NCBI RefSeq assembly: GCF_002174125.1
Contig: NZ_NEXX01000001.1
Coordinates: forward strand, 186,001-250,000
Direction of reading: 5' to 3'
DNA from: Acinetobacter populi
GTDB lineage: Bacteria > Pseudomonadota > Gammaproteobacteria > Pseudomonadales > Moraxellaceae
DNA: 64,000 nt
Notes under the pieces: model-generated
Told to the model about the DNA's origin: nothing
Seen by the model: only the letters and a program-made list of their open reading frames with translations
The model's database searches: none
Shown here: positions 36,315-46,012 of the stretch, one piece after another
How the letters are laid out: each line of letters opens with the position of its first letter
Position numbering within the stretch: position 1 is the stretch's first letter
Made by a program: the position numbers and the translations under genes

Positions 36315-37349
36315 TTAATAACGCTCAACCATTTTCTCTAATGAAATGGGACGAATTTGATCGGCATGACCCGCTGTACCAAAAGCGACATAACGGTCAA
36401 CACACACCTGCTTCATGGCATCGACAGTTTTTGCCAAATATTTACGTGGATCAAACTCGGCTGGATGTTCTGCCATAAAGCGACGAATTGCACCGGTAGA
36501 TGCCAAACGCAAGTCGGTATCAATATTGATCTTACGTACACCATGTTTGATCGCTTCAACCAGTTGCTCAACTGGTACACCATAAGTCTCGCCAATATTG
36601 CCACCAAACTCATTAATGACTTTTAACCATTCTTGTGGCACCGAACTTGAACCATGCATGACCAAATGCGTATTTGGCAATGCCGCATGAATTTCTTTAA
36701 TGCGATCAATTGCCAGAATGTCCCCTGTTGGTGGACGGGTAAATTTATAGGCACCATGCGATGTTCCCACTGCAATTGCAAGCGCATCAACATTGGTGTC
36801 TGCAACAAATTGCTGTGCTTCTTCTACAGAGGTCAGCAGTTGTGAATGATCCAGTACGCCTTCTGCGCCTACGCCATCCTCTTCACCAGCCATACCAGTT
36901 TCAAGGCTACCCAAACAACCGATTTCACCTTCTACCGATACACCACAGGCATGTGCCATAGCCACAACCTGACGGGTAACGTCGACATTATATTCATAAG
37001 TAGTCGGTGTCTTACCATCTGTACCCAATGAACCGTCCATCATCACCGAGCTAAAGCCCAATTGAATTGAACGCTGGCAAATGGCTGGACTGGTGCCATG
37101 ATCCTGATGCATTACTACAGGAATATGCGGCCATTCTTCAACGGCTGCCAAAATAAGATGACGTAAAAACGGTGCCCCAGCATATTTACGTGCCCCGGCA
37201 GATGCCTGAACAATAACAGGAGAATTGGTTTCATCTGCTGCCATCATAATGGCACGCATTTGTTCTAAATTATTCACGTTGAATGCAGGAACACCATAAC
37301 TATGTTCGGCTGCGTGATCCAACAATTGGCGTAATGAAATGAGTGCCAT
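36315..37349 (-). CDS. fba: Class II fructose-bisphosphate aldolase
   Basis: 345 residues. It is the zinc-dependent aldolase of glycolysis and gluconeogenesis. Key segments are [17 protein letters not shown], the zinc-ligand [34 protein letters not shown] with a second zinc His, MHGSSSVP and [12 protein letters not shown]. The ATG at 37349 has GGAGG 7 bases upstream; an in-frame TTG at 37361 lies before that ribosome site and is rejected. It follows a small lipoprotein gene and pgk on the same strand, but a terminator at 37428-37445 separates them. Confidence 0.96.
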   Translation of the reverse strand: MALISLRQLLDHAAEHSYGVPAFNVNNLEQMRAIMMAADETNSPVIVQASAGARKYAGAPFLRHLILAAVEEWPHIPVVMHQDHGTSPAICQRSIQLGFSSVMMDGSLGTDGKTPTTYEYNVDVTRQVVAMAHACGVSVEGEIGCLGSLETGMAGEEDGVGAEGVLDHSQLLTSVEEAQQFVADTNVDALAIAVGTSHGAYKFTRPPTGDILAIDRIKEIHAALPNTHLVMHGSSSVPQEWLKVINEFGGNIGETYGVPVEQLVEAIKHGVRKINIDTDLRLASTGAIRRFMAEHPAEFDPRKYLAKTVDAMKQVCVDRYVAFGTAGHADQIRPISLEKMVERY

Positions 37350-37427
37350 AATATCCTCCAAAAACTTACCGTATTTTACCTTGAGAATGATTTTAATTCA
37401 GCTAAAAATACGTTTTTTATATAAAAA

Positions 37428-37445
37428 TCCTCGCCTAAGCGAGGA
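37428..37445 (-). terminator. Terminator after the small lipoprotein gene
   Basis: A perfect 7-bp GC-rich stem (TCCTCGC / GCGAGGA, loop CTAA) with five T on the minus strand. Confidence 0.88.
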
Positions 37446-37465
37446 CTTGTCAACAAAATAACTAA

Positions 37466-37747
37466 TTATTGTGCAGGATGTTCTGTTGTGGATTCAGTTG
37501 GTGCAGTCGCTGCGTCATCAGTGGTCGCTTCTGCTGCATCAGCTGTCGCTGCATCATCAGTTGCAATCGCCTCTGGATTTGGTTTGTCTACAGAATCAAT
37601 CGCTGCTTGTTGCTCTGGAGTTACTTCTGCCGTTGTCGTGGTTTGTTCGGCAGTAGCTTGATCTTGAGCAGGCGCTTCTTTTTTGCTACATGCAACTGCT
37701 ACAAGAGGAAGTGTAATCAATAAACCCGCTAATAATTTAATATTCAT
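37466..37747 (-). CDS. Small Ala/Thr-rich lipoprotein
   Basis: 93 residues. The signal sequence MNIKLLAGLLITLPLVAVAC is followed by SKKEAPAQ, an acceptable lipobox with Cys20. The mature chain is an acidic Ala/Thr/Asp/Glu-rich low-complexity tail (TADAAEATTDDAATAP) with no predicted fold. Such short lipoproteins are common in Acinetobacter; function is unknown. It lies 20 bases downstream of pgk and before fba, so it is probably expressed with pgk. Confidence 0.8.
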   Translation of the reverse strand: MNIKLLAGLLITLPLVAVACSKKEAPAQDQATAEQTTTTAEVTPEQQAAIDSVDKPNPEAIATDDAATADAAEATTDDAATAPTESTTEHPAQ

Positions 37748-37767
37748 TTTAACATCCTAATTCCAAA

Positions 37768-38961
37768 TTAATTTTTAGCCCGTTGCAGCAAGACTGCAAC
37801 CGCTGGTAAAGTTTTACCTTCAACAAATTCCAGAAATGCGCCGCCACCTGTCGAGATATAGCCGATTTGATCTGCAACCTGATATTTATCAATCGCAGCC
37901 AAAGTATCACCGCCACCTGCAATCGAAAATGCATCACTCTCGGCAATCGCTAAAGACAAGGTCTTGGTACCTTCACCGAATTGATCCACTTCAAATACCC
38001 CAACCGGGCCATTCCACAAAATGGTTTTTGATTGCTTCAAGATCGTCGCAAAGTTTTGGGCAGTTTCAGGACCTACATCCAAAATCATATCATTATCAGC
38101 CACATCTTCTACTTTTTTTACAGTTGACTGACAATTTGACAACGAACCTAAAAAGTCTTCAAAGTGAATACTCGTTGCATCTGCAACGACAACATCTGTA
38201 GGCAACGGCACACTTACTTTTTCAGCAATTTTTTGGGCGGTATCGACCAGATCGGCTTCATACAGAGATTTACCGACATTAAAACCGGCCGCAGCGAGGA
38301 ATGTATTGGCAATACCACCACCAACAATCAGCTGATCACAAATATTGGCCAAGGAATTTAATACATCGAGTTTGGTAGAGACTTTGGAGCCTGCCACAAT
38401 CGCCACCATAGGTTTTTCCGGAGTTTCCATGGCACGGCCCAAGGCATCAAGTTCAGCTGCTAATAAAGGTCCTGCGGCAGCTTGTTTGGCATAACGTGCG
38501 ACACCTTCAGTTGATGCTTCGGCGCGATGTGCAGTACCAAAGGCATCCATCACAAAGACATCACAAAGTGCGGCATATTTTTGTGCCAGTTCCGGATTAT
38601 TTTTCTTTTCACCGTGATTAAAACGGACATTTTCCAGTAACACCACCTGACCCGGTTGTACTGCAACACCATCGAGATAATCTGTAAACAATTGAACTTC
38701 CTGCCCTAATGCTTCAGTTAAATAAGCAGCAACAGGGGCAAGTGACTGTTCAGCTTTTGGTTCGCCTTCAACTGGACGACCTAAATGAGAAAACACCATC
38801 ACTGCCGCACCTTGATCAAGTGCTTGTTTGATGGTAGGTAAAGCTGCACGCAGACGGGCATCACTGCTGATTTTGCCATCTTTTACAGGAACATTTAAAT
38901 CTTCACGAATTAAAACCCGCTTACCAGCCAAATCCAAATCTGTCATGCGCTGAAAATTCAT
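37768..38961 (-). CDS. pgk: Phosphoglycerate kinase
   Basis: 397 residues, typical length. Pgk transfers phosphate between 1,3-bisphosphoglycerate and ADP. Diagnostic segments are [16 protein letters not shown] at the N-terminus, [53 protein letters not shown] and the nucleotide-binding [13 protein letters not shown] with [13 protein letters not shown]. The start is preceded by a GAGAAG-like ribosome site. It is clustered with fba, a common arrangement of lower-glycolytic genes. Confidence 0.97.
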   Translation of the reverse strand: MNFQRMTDLDLAGKRVLIREDLNVPVKDGKISSDARLRAALPTIKQALDQGAAVMVFSHLGRPVEGEPKAEQSLAPVAAYLTEALGQEVQLFTDYLDGVAVQPGQVVLLENVRFNHGEKKNNPELAQKYAALCDVFVMDAFGTAHRAEASTEGVARYAKQAAAGPLLAAELDALGRAMETPEKPMVAIVAGSKVSTKLDVLNSLANICDQLIVGGGIANTFLAAAGFNVGKSLYEADLVDTAQKIAEKVSVPLPTDVVVADATSIHFEDFLGSLSNCQSTVKKVEDVADNDMILDVGPETAQNFATILKQSKTILWNGPVGVFEVDQFGEGTKTLSLAIAESDAFSIAGGGDTLAAIDKYQVADQIGYISTGGGAFLEFVEGKTLPAVAVLLQRAKN

Positions 38962-39104
38962 ATGCTTCTCTCATTATGTTTCAATAAAATTGGGCAAATT
39001 TTAAATCATTCTCAATAAAAAGGTAGTTATATTTCGATATTGTATGAAATTCATGGTAAATATCATTTATCATGATAGTGCTTTATCGTTTTTAGGTGTG
39101 TTGT

Positions 39105-39488
39105 ATGTCGTACCATCCCGATCCGGAAATCAATCGTTTAAACGTACTGGGTGAACCTTTAGCCAGTTGCTGTTTTGATCCCATCACAGGCTATTATCGA
39201 GATGGTTTTTGTCATACCGGCTATAGTGACTATGGTTTACATACCGTATGTGCCCAGATGACCTCAGAATTTTTAAGTTTTTCACAGCGCGTGGGCAATG
39301 ACTTGATCACACCATTACCCGAAGTCGGCTTTGCCGGATTAAAACCGGGTGATTTTTGGTGTATCTGCGTTGAACGTTGGGTTGAGGCCTATCAACATCA
39401 AGTTGCGCCACCAATTAAAATACAGGCATGTCATCAAAGCGTATTAAAATTTGTTGATCTAAATACCCTGATGGAATATGCAGTGTAA
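39105..39488 (+). CDS. DUF2237 family protein
   Basis: 127 residues from the ATG at 39105; an in-frame GTG at 39096 overlaps the AGG ribosome site. The family signature is NVLGEPLASCCFDPITGYYR followed by DGFCHTGYSDYGLHTVCAQM, then FSQRVGNDLITPLPEVGFAG and GDFWCICVERW. These conserved Cys, Asp and His residues suggest metal or cofactor binding, but no function is established. Its stop and the next start share one base (TAATG), coupling it to the Maf gene. Confidence 0.88.
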   Translation: MSYHPDPEINRLNVLGEPLASCCFDPITGYYRDGFCHTGYSDYGLHTVCAQMTSEFLSFSQRVGNDLITPLPEVGFAGLKPGDFWCICVERWVEAYQHQVAPPIKIQACHQSVLKFVDLNTLMEYAV

Positions 39489-40078
39489 TGGCACAACAAA
39501 TTATTCTCGCTTCCAGCTCTGTTACCCGTAAAGCATTAATGGATCGTTTAAATTTAAACTACCTTACCATCAGCCCAGATATTGATGAATGTGCTCAAGC
39601 GGGTGAAACTGCTCAACAACTCGCCTATCGTCTAAGTATTGAAAAAGCCAGCGTCATTGCAACACAATATCCAGATGCCATTGTCATTAGCTCCGATCAA
39701 GTGGCATGGCTGGCCGAATCTCCTACGGAATTGATTGGCAAACCCTATACCGAACAGGCAGCAATCCAACAATTACAACGACAATCCGGCAAAGTGCTCA
39801 ATTTTAGCACGGGTGTTTCAGTACAATGTTTGGCAAAAAATTATCGCCAAACCAGCGTGATTCCTTTTCAGGTTAAATTCCGTCGCTTATCAAACCACGA
39901 AATCCAGCGTTATATCCAGTTTGATCAACCCTTACATTGTGCAGGCAGTTTTAAATGTGAAAGTCTAGGCATGACCTTGTTTGAATCAATGTATGGCGAT
40001 GATTACACTGCATTGATGGGTTTGCCACTGATTCAACTGTGTCAATATTTGCGGGAATTAGAAGTTCCTTTACCTTAA
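39488..40078 (+). CDS. Maf-family nucleotide pyrophosphatase (YceF-like)
   Basis: 196 residues. Maf proteins hydrolyse nucleoside triphosphates, including modified pyrimidines or 7-methyl-GTP in the YceF branch. Visible motifs are LASSSVTRKALMDRL at the N-terminus, SPDIDECAQAGE, VISSDQVAWL with the acidic catalytic residue, IGKPYTEQAAIQQLQRQSGK and the C-terminal AGSFKCESLGMTLFES and DYTALMGLPL. Length and motif spacing are typical. It is co-transcribed with the DUF2237 gene and convergent with vapC. Confidence 0.92.
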   Translation: MAQQIILASSSVTRKALMDRLNLNYLTISPDIDECAQAGETAQQLAYRLSIEKASVIATQYPDAIVISSDQVAWLAESPTELIGKPYTEQAAIQQLQRQSGKVLNFSTGVSVQCLAKNYRQTSVIPFQVKFRRLSNHEIQRYIQFDQPLHCAGSFKCESLGMTLFESMYGDDYTALMGLPLIQLCQYLRELEVPLP

Positions 40079-40081
40079 ATA

Positions 40082-40483
40082 TTAACAACCACTCACCCAG
40101 TTTTCCCATGTTAAATTCGGATAGCCTTTAAAATCTGCTTCATTATTGGTCACCAGAATACAATCTGCTGCAACCGCATGGGCGGCAATTAATCGGTCTA
40201 AAGCATCCTTACGCCTGTCTGGAAGAGCTGCCCTTAATTTTGCATAGCTAAATGTAATCGTTTCATCAAAGGATAATACTGGAATATCCTCTAAAAGCCC
40301 TAAAATTGCTTGTTCTTCTTGTTCTCGATACTTTGAAACGAATGCACCAAAACGCAACTCCGCCAAAGTAATCACTGAAATCACCGCATCGCCATAATTC
40401 AAATGAGCAAACTTCTTTGCTACGTGAGCAGGGTCATTTTTTATTAAATAAATACAAATATTAGTATCAAGCATATAACGCAT
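40082..40483 (-). CDS. vapC: PIN-domain toxin VapC
   Basis: 133 residues. VapC toxins are metal-dependent ribonucleases. The PIN catalytic acidic residues are seen in YMLDTNICIYLIK (Asp6), ITLAELRFGA, DALDRLIAAHAVA and VTNNEADFKGYPNL. It starts one base after the vapB stop, and both are on the same strand, the classical antitoxin-first order. The toxin should be kept inactive by VapB binding. Orphan status is excluded because the antitoxin is intact. Confidence 0.93.
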   Translation of the reverse strand: MRYMLDTNICIYLIKNDPAHVAKKFAHLNYGDAVISVITLAELRFGAFVSKYREQEEQAILGLLEDIPVLSFDETITFSYAKLRAALPDRRKDALDRLIAAHAVAADCILVTNNEADFKGYPNLTWENWVSGC

Positions 40484-40484
40484 A

Positions 40485-40790
40485 TTATTTTTCCTGAGGA
40501 TCGGCTGTTATTTCTTTTATTTGCGAATTACTGTCCTCATCAAATATACCAGACCAATCCCGTTCTTTTTGCTCATGAAACTCTCGCCCATTTGGCATAA
40601 AATCAGGTGAAAATGCTTTAAACTTGGCCATTAACCCTGCTAAAGATCGCTTTTGAATCGGGCGAATTACCCACTCTCCATTGCGCCACTCAATTGTTAC
40701 TTCTTCCGGAATTTCAGGAGGTAATAAATCTTTAGGAATCCGTATCGCAAAAGAATTGCCACTTTTGAACATTTTCGTTTTAGTATTCAT
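40485..40790 (-). CDS. vapB: Antitoxin VapB
   Basis: 101 residues from the ATG at 40790, with AGGAAT seven bases upstream. A longer frame from 40832 would cover the promoter. The N-terminal domain is an AbrB-type DNA-binding fold (TKMFKSGNSFAIRIPKDLLP, TIEWRNGEWVIRP). The C-terminal half (residues 45-101, REFHEQKERDWSGIFDEDS) is acidic and should wrap the toxin. VapB with VapC normally binds its own promoter; a palindrome is present there. Confidence 0.92.
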   Translation of the reverse strand: MNTKTKMFKSGNSFAIRIPKDLLPPEIPEEVTIEWRNGEWVIRPIQKRSLAGLMAKFKAFSPDFMPNGREFHEQKERDWSGIFDEDSNSQIKEITADPQEK

Positions 40791-40810
40791 TGTTATTCCT
40801 CTCAAATCCC

Positions 40811-40850
40811 ACTGTAAATACAGTATATACAACTACCAAGAAATAGACAA
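40811..40850 (-). promoter_or_regulatory. vapBC promoter and operator
   Basis: On the minus strand, TTGTCT (40850-40845), a 17-base spacer and TATACT (40827-40822) form a good sigma-70 promoter. The palindrome ACTGTA-TT-TACAGT (40811-40824) overlaps the -10 box and lies 21 bases before the vapB start. The arms match exactly. This is the expected place for VapBC autorepression. Confidence 0.7.
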
Positions 40851-40986
40851 ATTATTAAAAACCGTCATCCTAAAAAGAAATAACCATTACACTTTACTCA
40901 AAAAACAAATCAAACAGCGCATCACAACTTGCAGCATTGTTGAACTCAAGTAACAATATGCTATCTCTTGCGTATTGGCGATTTTC

Positions 40987-42153
40987 ATGTCCGAACAACT
41001 TTCCATTTTAGGTGGCTTAACTGCCGAACAATTCCTCACAGAATACTGGCAAAAAAAGCCGCTTTTGGTTCGTAATGCCCTGCCTGAAATTGTCGGTATG
41101 TTTGAACCAGATGATATCAAGGAACTGGCGCTAGAAGACCATATTACTGCCCGTCTGATTACTCAGAATGGCAAACGGCATGATGAATGGAAGGTTAAAA
41201 ACTCCCCCCTGAGCAAGAAAGACTTTAAAAAATTGCCACCTTACTGGACTTTACTGGTTCAAGCTGTTGACCATTATTCCATTGAACTGGCCGAACTCTG
41301 GAAACAGTTTGCCTTTATTCCGCAGTGGCGACGTGATGATATTATGGTGTCATATGCGCCTAAAGGCGGTTCAGTCGGTCAACATTTTGATTTTTATGAT
41401 GTATTTTTATTACAAGGCTTTGGACATCGTCGTTGGCAACTTGGACAATGGTGTGATGAATCCAGTGCACTTATTGCCAATCAACCCTTAAAATTATTGA
41501 CAGACATGCAGATTGATTTTGATGAGGTACTGGCACCAGGTGATCTACTGTATGTCCCGCCTCGTCTTTCGCATTATGGTGTGGCACAAGATGAATGCCT
41601 CACTTTTTCCTTTGGCTTTCGTATGCCCAATCCGGCACAACTGATTGATCGTGTCAGTGATCGCTTTGCCGAGCAAATGACGACCAAAACACCGATGATC
41701 GATATCAACAGATCATCTTCTCAAGACATTGGTGAAATCAAACAGACTGAATTTGACGATTTAAAACAAAAGTTATTACAGCTTATTGCACACAATGCAG
41801 GCTTTGAATCAGCAGTGATGGAACTGATCAGTGAACCTAAATATCCGGATAACATTCCGGAACTGGATGAAATACGACTGAATGACTTAAAAGAATTGGA
41901 AAATCAAGGATTTTATATCACGCTTGAACCTGCCAGCCGCTTACTGTATCGCACACTGTCCGACCAAAAGCTGGAGTTCTGGGCAAATGGTGAAAAGCTA
42001 GAAATCGGCCCTAGCGCACAAGACATTTTTAAGACACTGGCAGATGGCGAAAATATTCTTTTAGATAATATTCTAACGGATGAAACTCAGGCTGAAGATA
42101 TTTTAGATGCGGTCAATCAGGCGATATTGATGCTAAATGAACCCGAAGAATAA
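40987..42153 (+). CDS. roxA: Cupin ribosomal-protein hydroxylase, RoxA/YcfD type
   Basis: 388 residues. The family is a JmjC-like 2-oxoglutarate and Fe(II) oxygenase that hydroxylates an arginine of ribosomal protein L16. Metal-binding residues are in VGQHFDFYDVFLLQGFGHRR (HxD) and the later histidine in YVPPRLSHYGVAQDE. The C-terminal half (about 220-388) is the winged-helix dimerisation part. The ATG at 40987 is used; an in-frame TTG at 40975 precedes it. The start context is poor in ribosome-site sequence. It is convergent with pstB. Confidence 0.9.
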   Translation: MSEQLSILGGLTAEQFLTEYWQKKPLLVRNALPEIVGMFEPDDIKELALEDHITARLITQNGKRHDEWKVKNSPLSKKDFKKLPPYWTLLVQAVDHYSIELAELWKQFAFIPQWRRDDIMVSYAPKGGSVGQHFDFYDVFLLQGFGHRRWQLGQWCDESSALIANQPLKLLTDMQIDFDEVLAPGDLLYVPPRLSHYGVAQDECLTFSFGFRMPNPAQLIDRVSDRFAEQMTTKTPMIDINRSSSQDIGEIKQTEFDDLKQKLLQLIAHNAGFESAVMELISEPKYPDNIPELDEIRLNDLKELENQGFYITLEPASRLLYRTLSDQKLEFWANGEKLEIGPSAQDIFKTLADGENILLDNILTDETQAEDILDAVNQAILMLNEPEE

Positions 42154-42157
42154 AAAA

Positions 42158-42177
42158 AAGAGCCACGTTCGGCTCTT
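42158..42177. terminator. Terminator between roxA and pstB
   Basis: AAGAGCC / GGCTCTT is a perfect 7-bp stem with a 6-base loop. On the minus strand it is followed by eight T, so it chiefly terminates the pst operon; it may also act on roxA. Confidence 0.85.
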
Positions 42178-42204
42178 CTCTTCATACATCGACGCGCTAA
42201 ACAA

Positions 42205-43122
42205 TTAACCGAAACGACCTGTGATATAGGCTTCTGTCAATTGATGGTCAGGTTGGGTAAAGACTTTCTCAGTGGAGTTCACTTCAATCAAATCACCCAA
42301 ATGGAAATAGGCGGTACGGCTTGATACACGTGCGGCCTGTTGCATGGAATGCGTTACGATCGCAATGGTATATTGATTGGACAATTCAGAAATCAATTCT
42401 TCCACTTTTGCCGTTGCAATCGGGTCAAGTGCCGAACAAGGTTCATCCATCAGAATCACTTCTGGGCTAACCGCAATGGTACGTGCAATACATAGACGTT
42501 GTTGCTGACCACCAGATAAACCCGTACCAGGCTGATTCAAACGATCCTTAACCTCTTCCCATAGACCGGCTTTACGCAAACTATTTTCTACGATCTCTTC
42601 AAGATCATATTTATTTTTTGCTAGACCATGTAGCTTTGGACCATAAGACACGTTTTCAAAGATAGATTTTGGAAACGGGTTCGGTTTCTGGAATACCATA
42701 CCCACTTGTGCACGTAACAATACCACGTCCAAATTTGGATCATAAATATCACGACCATCAAGTGTGACTTTACCTGTTACACGACAGCTATCAATGGTGT
42801 CATTCATACGGTTTAAGGTACGCAGGAATGTAGATTTACCACAACCTGACGGACCGATAAATGCAATCACTTCATTTTCATAGATATCAAGATCAATACC
42901 TTTAATTGCTTCCGATTCACCATAATACACATGAACATCCTGTGCACTAATTTTCACAGTCGCATTGGTTTTTTTCTGCTTATTCTGCACATCAAATTGC
43001 GCAGATGCATAATGTGCATTTGGACTCTGTGCAATCACATCGTTGGCGTTTGGTTGAGACGTACGTGGATTATTCACTGCGGTATCCTGTGTATCAATAT
43101 TCTTTATTTCAGTTGTTAGCAT
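42205..43122 (-). CDS. pstB: Phosphate ABC transporter ATPase
   Basis: 305 residues. PstB energises high-affinity phosphate uptake. Walker A is [20 protein letters not shown], the signature is [20 protein letters not shown] and Walker B is [16 protein letters not shown], the standard PstB set. The first 50 residues (to about [15 protein letters not shown]) are a hydrophilic Asn/Gln-rich extension longer than in E. coli. It follows pstA by 13 bases. phoU, which often follows pstB, is not found here; the next gene is the convergent roxA. Confidence 0.97.
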   Translation of the reverse strand: MLTTEIKNIDTQDTAVNNPRTSQPNANDVIAQSPNAHYASAQFDVQNKQKKTNATVKISAQDVHVYYGESEAIKGIDLDIYENEVIAFIGPSGCGKSTFLRTLNRMNDTIDSCRVTGKVTLDGRDIYDPNLDVVLLRAQVGMVFQKPNPFPKSIFENVSYGPKLHGLAKNKYDLEEIVENSLRKAGLWEEVKDRLNQPGTGLSGGQQQRLCIARTIAVSPEVILMDEPCSALDPIATAKVEELISELSNQYTIAIVTHSMQQAARVSSRTAYFHLGDLIEVNSTEKVFTQPDHQLTEAYITGRFG

Positions 43123-43135
43123 AATCTTTCTCCAA

Positions 43136-44533
43136 TTACCAACGAACTTCGAACTTTTTACGTAACCAAATTGCCAGGCTGTTTAAGCCAATCATCAATG
43201 CCAATAACACAATGATGGCAGCGGCAGTACGTCCCTCGAAGAAATTACGTAATTCATTACCCTGCCATAAATAAATCTGTACAGGTAATGCAGTTGCCTG
43301 ATCAAGTGGTGTAGATGGAATACTGGCAACGAATGCACTCATCCCGATTAATAACAATGGTGCAGTTTCACCAAGTGCCTGAGCCACACCAATAATCGCA
43401 CCGGTTAAAATACCCGGCAAGGCAAGCGGCAAGACATGGTGGAATACACTTTGTACTTTGGAAGCACCCAGCCCTAAAGCCGCCTGACGAATAGATGGTG
43501 GAACTGCTTTTAATGAAGCACGTGTGGTAATAATCACTGTTGGCAAGGTCATTAGACTAAGGACCAAACCACCGACCAAAGGTGCAGACAACGGTAAATG
43601 GAACCAGTTGATAAAAATTGCTGCACCCAGTAAACCAAAAACAATCGAAGGTACGGCGGCAAGGTTATTGATATTCACTTCGATAATATCTGTCAGCCAG
43701 TTCTGTTTGGCAAACTCTTCCAGATAAATCGCACTTGCCACACCAATTGGGATCGAAATAAAGATCACGATAATCATCATGAACAATGATCCCATGAAGG
43801 CACCGGCCAAACCACTGAGCTCTGGTGCACTACGAGAATCCGGATTGGTAAAGATTTTGGTATTAAAACTTCGGGTAATAATGCCATCTGCTTTCATTTC
43901 ATCCGCAAGATGACGAATTTCCGGACTCAGTTGTTGTTGCTCATCTGGTAAATCGCGGTCAATTTTACCTGTTAACCAGACATCCACATTGGCAGCAGTC
44001 AAGAATTTAATATCTTCTCTTTTACCGATCAAATTCTGATTGGCCAATACCATATCGCGTAAGCGATAGCTTTCCGAACTACTGAAGATATTAATAATCT
44101 CATCTTTTTGACTGGCAAGTTTTGGATCTTTGGCGATCACGCTGTTGACCAGCAAACTATCCCAGTCCACCATGGCAAATTCACCCTGCCATGCAATAAA
44201 ACGCTCTTCAAATGCAGCTGGAGATTCTCCAGAACGTGGTACAGGTTTTGGTCCGACCTTAATCTCATTCGGATCAAAATAAACATTGGTGACCAATGAA
44301 GACTGCCAAAATGCCGGTAAACCACGAATCAGGATACTACCGAACAACAAGGCAACAAAGAACAAACCAATCATTACGGCACTAAAGCCCATTGATTTAA
44401 ATACTTTTTCTTTACGATGACGTTTGCCCAAGGAAGCCTCGATACGACGACGACGCTCTTCCTGTAATTCTGCTGCTTTTTTGGGATCAAATTCTGGCAG
44501 CTGATCCATTGTTGGACTATTTGATGTACTCAT
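43136..44533 (-). CDS. pstA: Phosphate ABC transporter permease PstA
   Basis: 465 residues, longer than the E. coli protein (about 296) because of a periplasmic insertion. A first transmembrane segment ([20 protein letters not shown]) near residues 50-70 is followed by a soluble region of about 170 residues, and five further segments lie at the C-terminus. The permease EAA-type loop is [20 protein letters not shown] and the motif [20 protein letters not shown] follows. The N-terminal 45 residues are charged and cytoplasmic. Its start overlaps the pstC stop by 4 bases. Confidence 0.96.
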   Translation of the reverse strand: MSTSNSPTMDQLPEFDPKKAAELQEERRRRIEASLGKRHRKEKVFKSMGFSAVMIGLFFVALLFGSILIRGLPAFWQSSLVTNVYFDPNEIKVGPKPVPRSGESPAAFEERFIAWQGEFAMVDWDSLLVNSVIAKDPKLASQKDEIINIFSSSESYRLRDMVLANQNLIGKREDIKFLTAANVDVWLTGKIDRDLPDEQQQLSPEIRHLADEMKADGIITRSFNTKIFTNPDSRSAPELSGLAGAFMGSLFMMIIVIFISIPIGVASAIYLEEFAKQNWLTDIIEVNINNLAAVPSIVFGLLGAAIFINWFHLPLSAPLVGGLVLSLMTLPTVIITTRASLKAVPPSIRQAALGLGASKVQSVFHHVLPLALPGILTGAIIGVAQALGETAPLLLIGMSAFVASIPSTPLDQATALPVQIYLWQGNELRNFFEGRTAAAIIVLLALMIGLNSLAIWLRKKFEVRW

Positions 44534-45909
44534 TCGTATTGCTCACGATATTTACGCACAATGTAAAGTGCAATAATGTTCAGACCCAAAGTAATCACAA
44601 ACAAGGTCAGACCTAAAGCAAATGCCACTAATGATTGCGGGCTGGCAAAATCTGTATCGCCAGTTAACTGGTTAACAATCGTTACTGTGACTGTAGATAC
44701 CGCTTCTAACGGATTGGCATGTAACAGTGGACTATTCCCTGCGGCAAGTACCACAATCATGGTTTCGCCAATAGCACGAGAAGCCGCCAATAAAAATGCA
44801 CCCACCACGCCTGGCAACGCTGCCGGCATAACAACTTTCAAAATGGTTTCAGATTTTGTGGCACCCAGTCCCAAAGAACCATCACGTAAAGAACGTGGTA
44901 CCTGAGTAATAATGTCATCAGACAAAGACGAAACGAATGGGATAATCATGATTCCCATTACAAAACCTGCGGTCAAAGCACTGGTTGCATTAATATTTAA
45001 ACCCAGTATTTCCCCCATATGATGGAAGAATGGACCAATGATCATCAAGGCAAATACACCATATACAATGGTCGGGATACCTGCCAAAATCTCAATAATC
45101 GGTTTGACAATCGCACGAAAACGAGGCTTCGCATATTCTGCAAGATAGATCGCAGTCATCAGACCGACAGGTACAGCCACCAGTAAAGCAATAATACTGA
45201 CCATGATCGTGCCCCATAATAAAGGCAACAGACCATAACTACCTTCGGCAGTTCCAGTTGTACTAAAGCCGGGGTTCCACTGTGTACCAAAGAAGAAATC
45301 TACCGGACTAACAAAATCAAAGAAGTGTAAGGCTTCACTGAGCATCGACATGACGATACCGACAGTAGTTAAAATCGCGATACCAGAGCAAAGTGCCAAG
45401 GAAATGCTAATAATTTTTTCGACTTGGTTACGTGCACGAAATTGACTAGAAATGCGTTGTCTAGCATAGGCCAAACCAAATAAGCCAACTGAAATAACGA
45501 CTGAAAATTTTGCAATTAAAGCAATTGTTTCATAATTTTTTAATGTTTGTGCTGCTGCCACTTCATAGGCTTGTGGCGTGTCACTTACCCCAAAACCAGA
45601 GGCAATTGACTGAATACGTTGTACCAGTATATCAACCTCAGACGCAGATAAACCGCTTACGACTTGTGCAGGCAGTTGGCTAAGTGCAATATGTTTTAAA
45701 ATAGATGGTTCTGCAATATTCCAGACAATTAATAAAATCGCAGCAGGAATACCACACCATAAAGCCACCAGACTACCGTAATACCCCGGACGAGAGTGCA
45801 GAATTGCAGAATTATTCCCCTTACCAGCAATCGACTTACTTCGTGTTAAGCCGATCTGATAGGCAACTGCAATAATTGCGAGTAGGATGCCGATCAGTAA
45901 TAAATTCAT
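44530..45909 (-). CDS. pstC: Phosphate ABC transporter permease PstC
   Basis: 459 residues, also an extended form. An N-terminal membrane segment and two more before the core flank a soluble region, and the permease core (about 215-455) contains WGTIMVSIIALLVAVPVGLM, AGIPTIVYGVFALMIIGP and the coupling loop RDGSLGLGATKSETILKVVM, with VVLAAGNSPLLHANPLEAVS near the end. It pairs with PstA to form the channel. It lies between pstS (103-base gap with a hairpin) and pstA. Confidence 0.96.
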   Translation of the reverse strand: MNLLLIGILLAIIAVAYQIGLTRSKSIAGKGNNSAILHSRPGYYGSLVALWCGIPAAILLIVWNIAEPSILKHIALSQLPAQVVSGLSASEVDILVQRIQSIASGFGVSDTPQAYEVAAAQTLKNYETIALIAKFSVVISVGLFGLAYARQRISSQFRARNQVEKIISISLALCSGIAILTTVGIVMSMLSEALHFFDFVSPVDFFFGTQWNPGFSTTGTAEGSYGLLPLLWGTIMVSIIALLVAVPVGLMTAIYLAEYAKPRFRAIVKPIIEILAGIPTIVYGVFALMIIGPFFHHMGEILGLNINATSALTAGFVMGIMIIPFVSSLSDDIITQVPRSLRDGSLGLGATKSETILKVVMPAALPGVVGAFLLAASRAIGETMIVVLAAGNSPLLHANPLEAVSTVTVTIVNQLTGDTDFASPQSLVAFALGLTLFVITLGLNIIALYIVRKYREQYE

Positions 45910-45966
45910 CGATGCTCCAAGTTTGCTGTTTTACTGGGTCATAACCCATATTATTTTATTGACGAA

Positions 45967-45999
45967 AAGCTGATGACAGAGCAACTCCATCATCAGCTT
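45967..45999 (-). other. Intergenic hairpin between pstS and pstC
   Basis: AAGCTGATG and CATCAGCTT form a perfect 9-bp stem with a 15-base loop, with no T-run. Placed in the pstS-pstC gap, it may stabilise the pstS part of the mRNA or partly terminate it, giving more binding protein than channel. Confidence 0.55.
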
Positions 46000-46012
46000 C
46001 ATTATTCAGCAA

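Noticed and set aside
40811-40824. Possible LexA box at vapB
   Set aside because: The spacing between CTGT and ACAG is 4 rather than 8 bases, so it does not fit the usual SOS box; treated as a VapBC operator.
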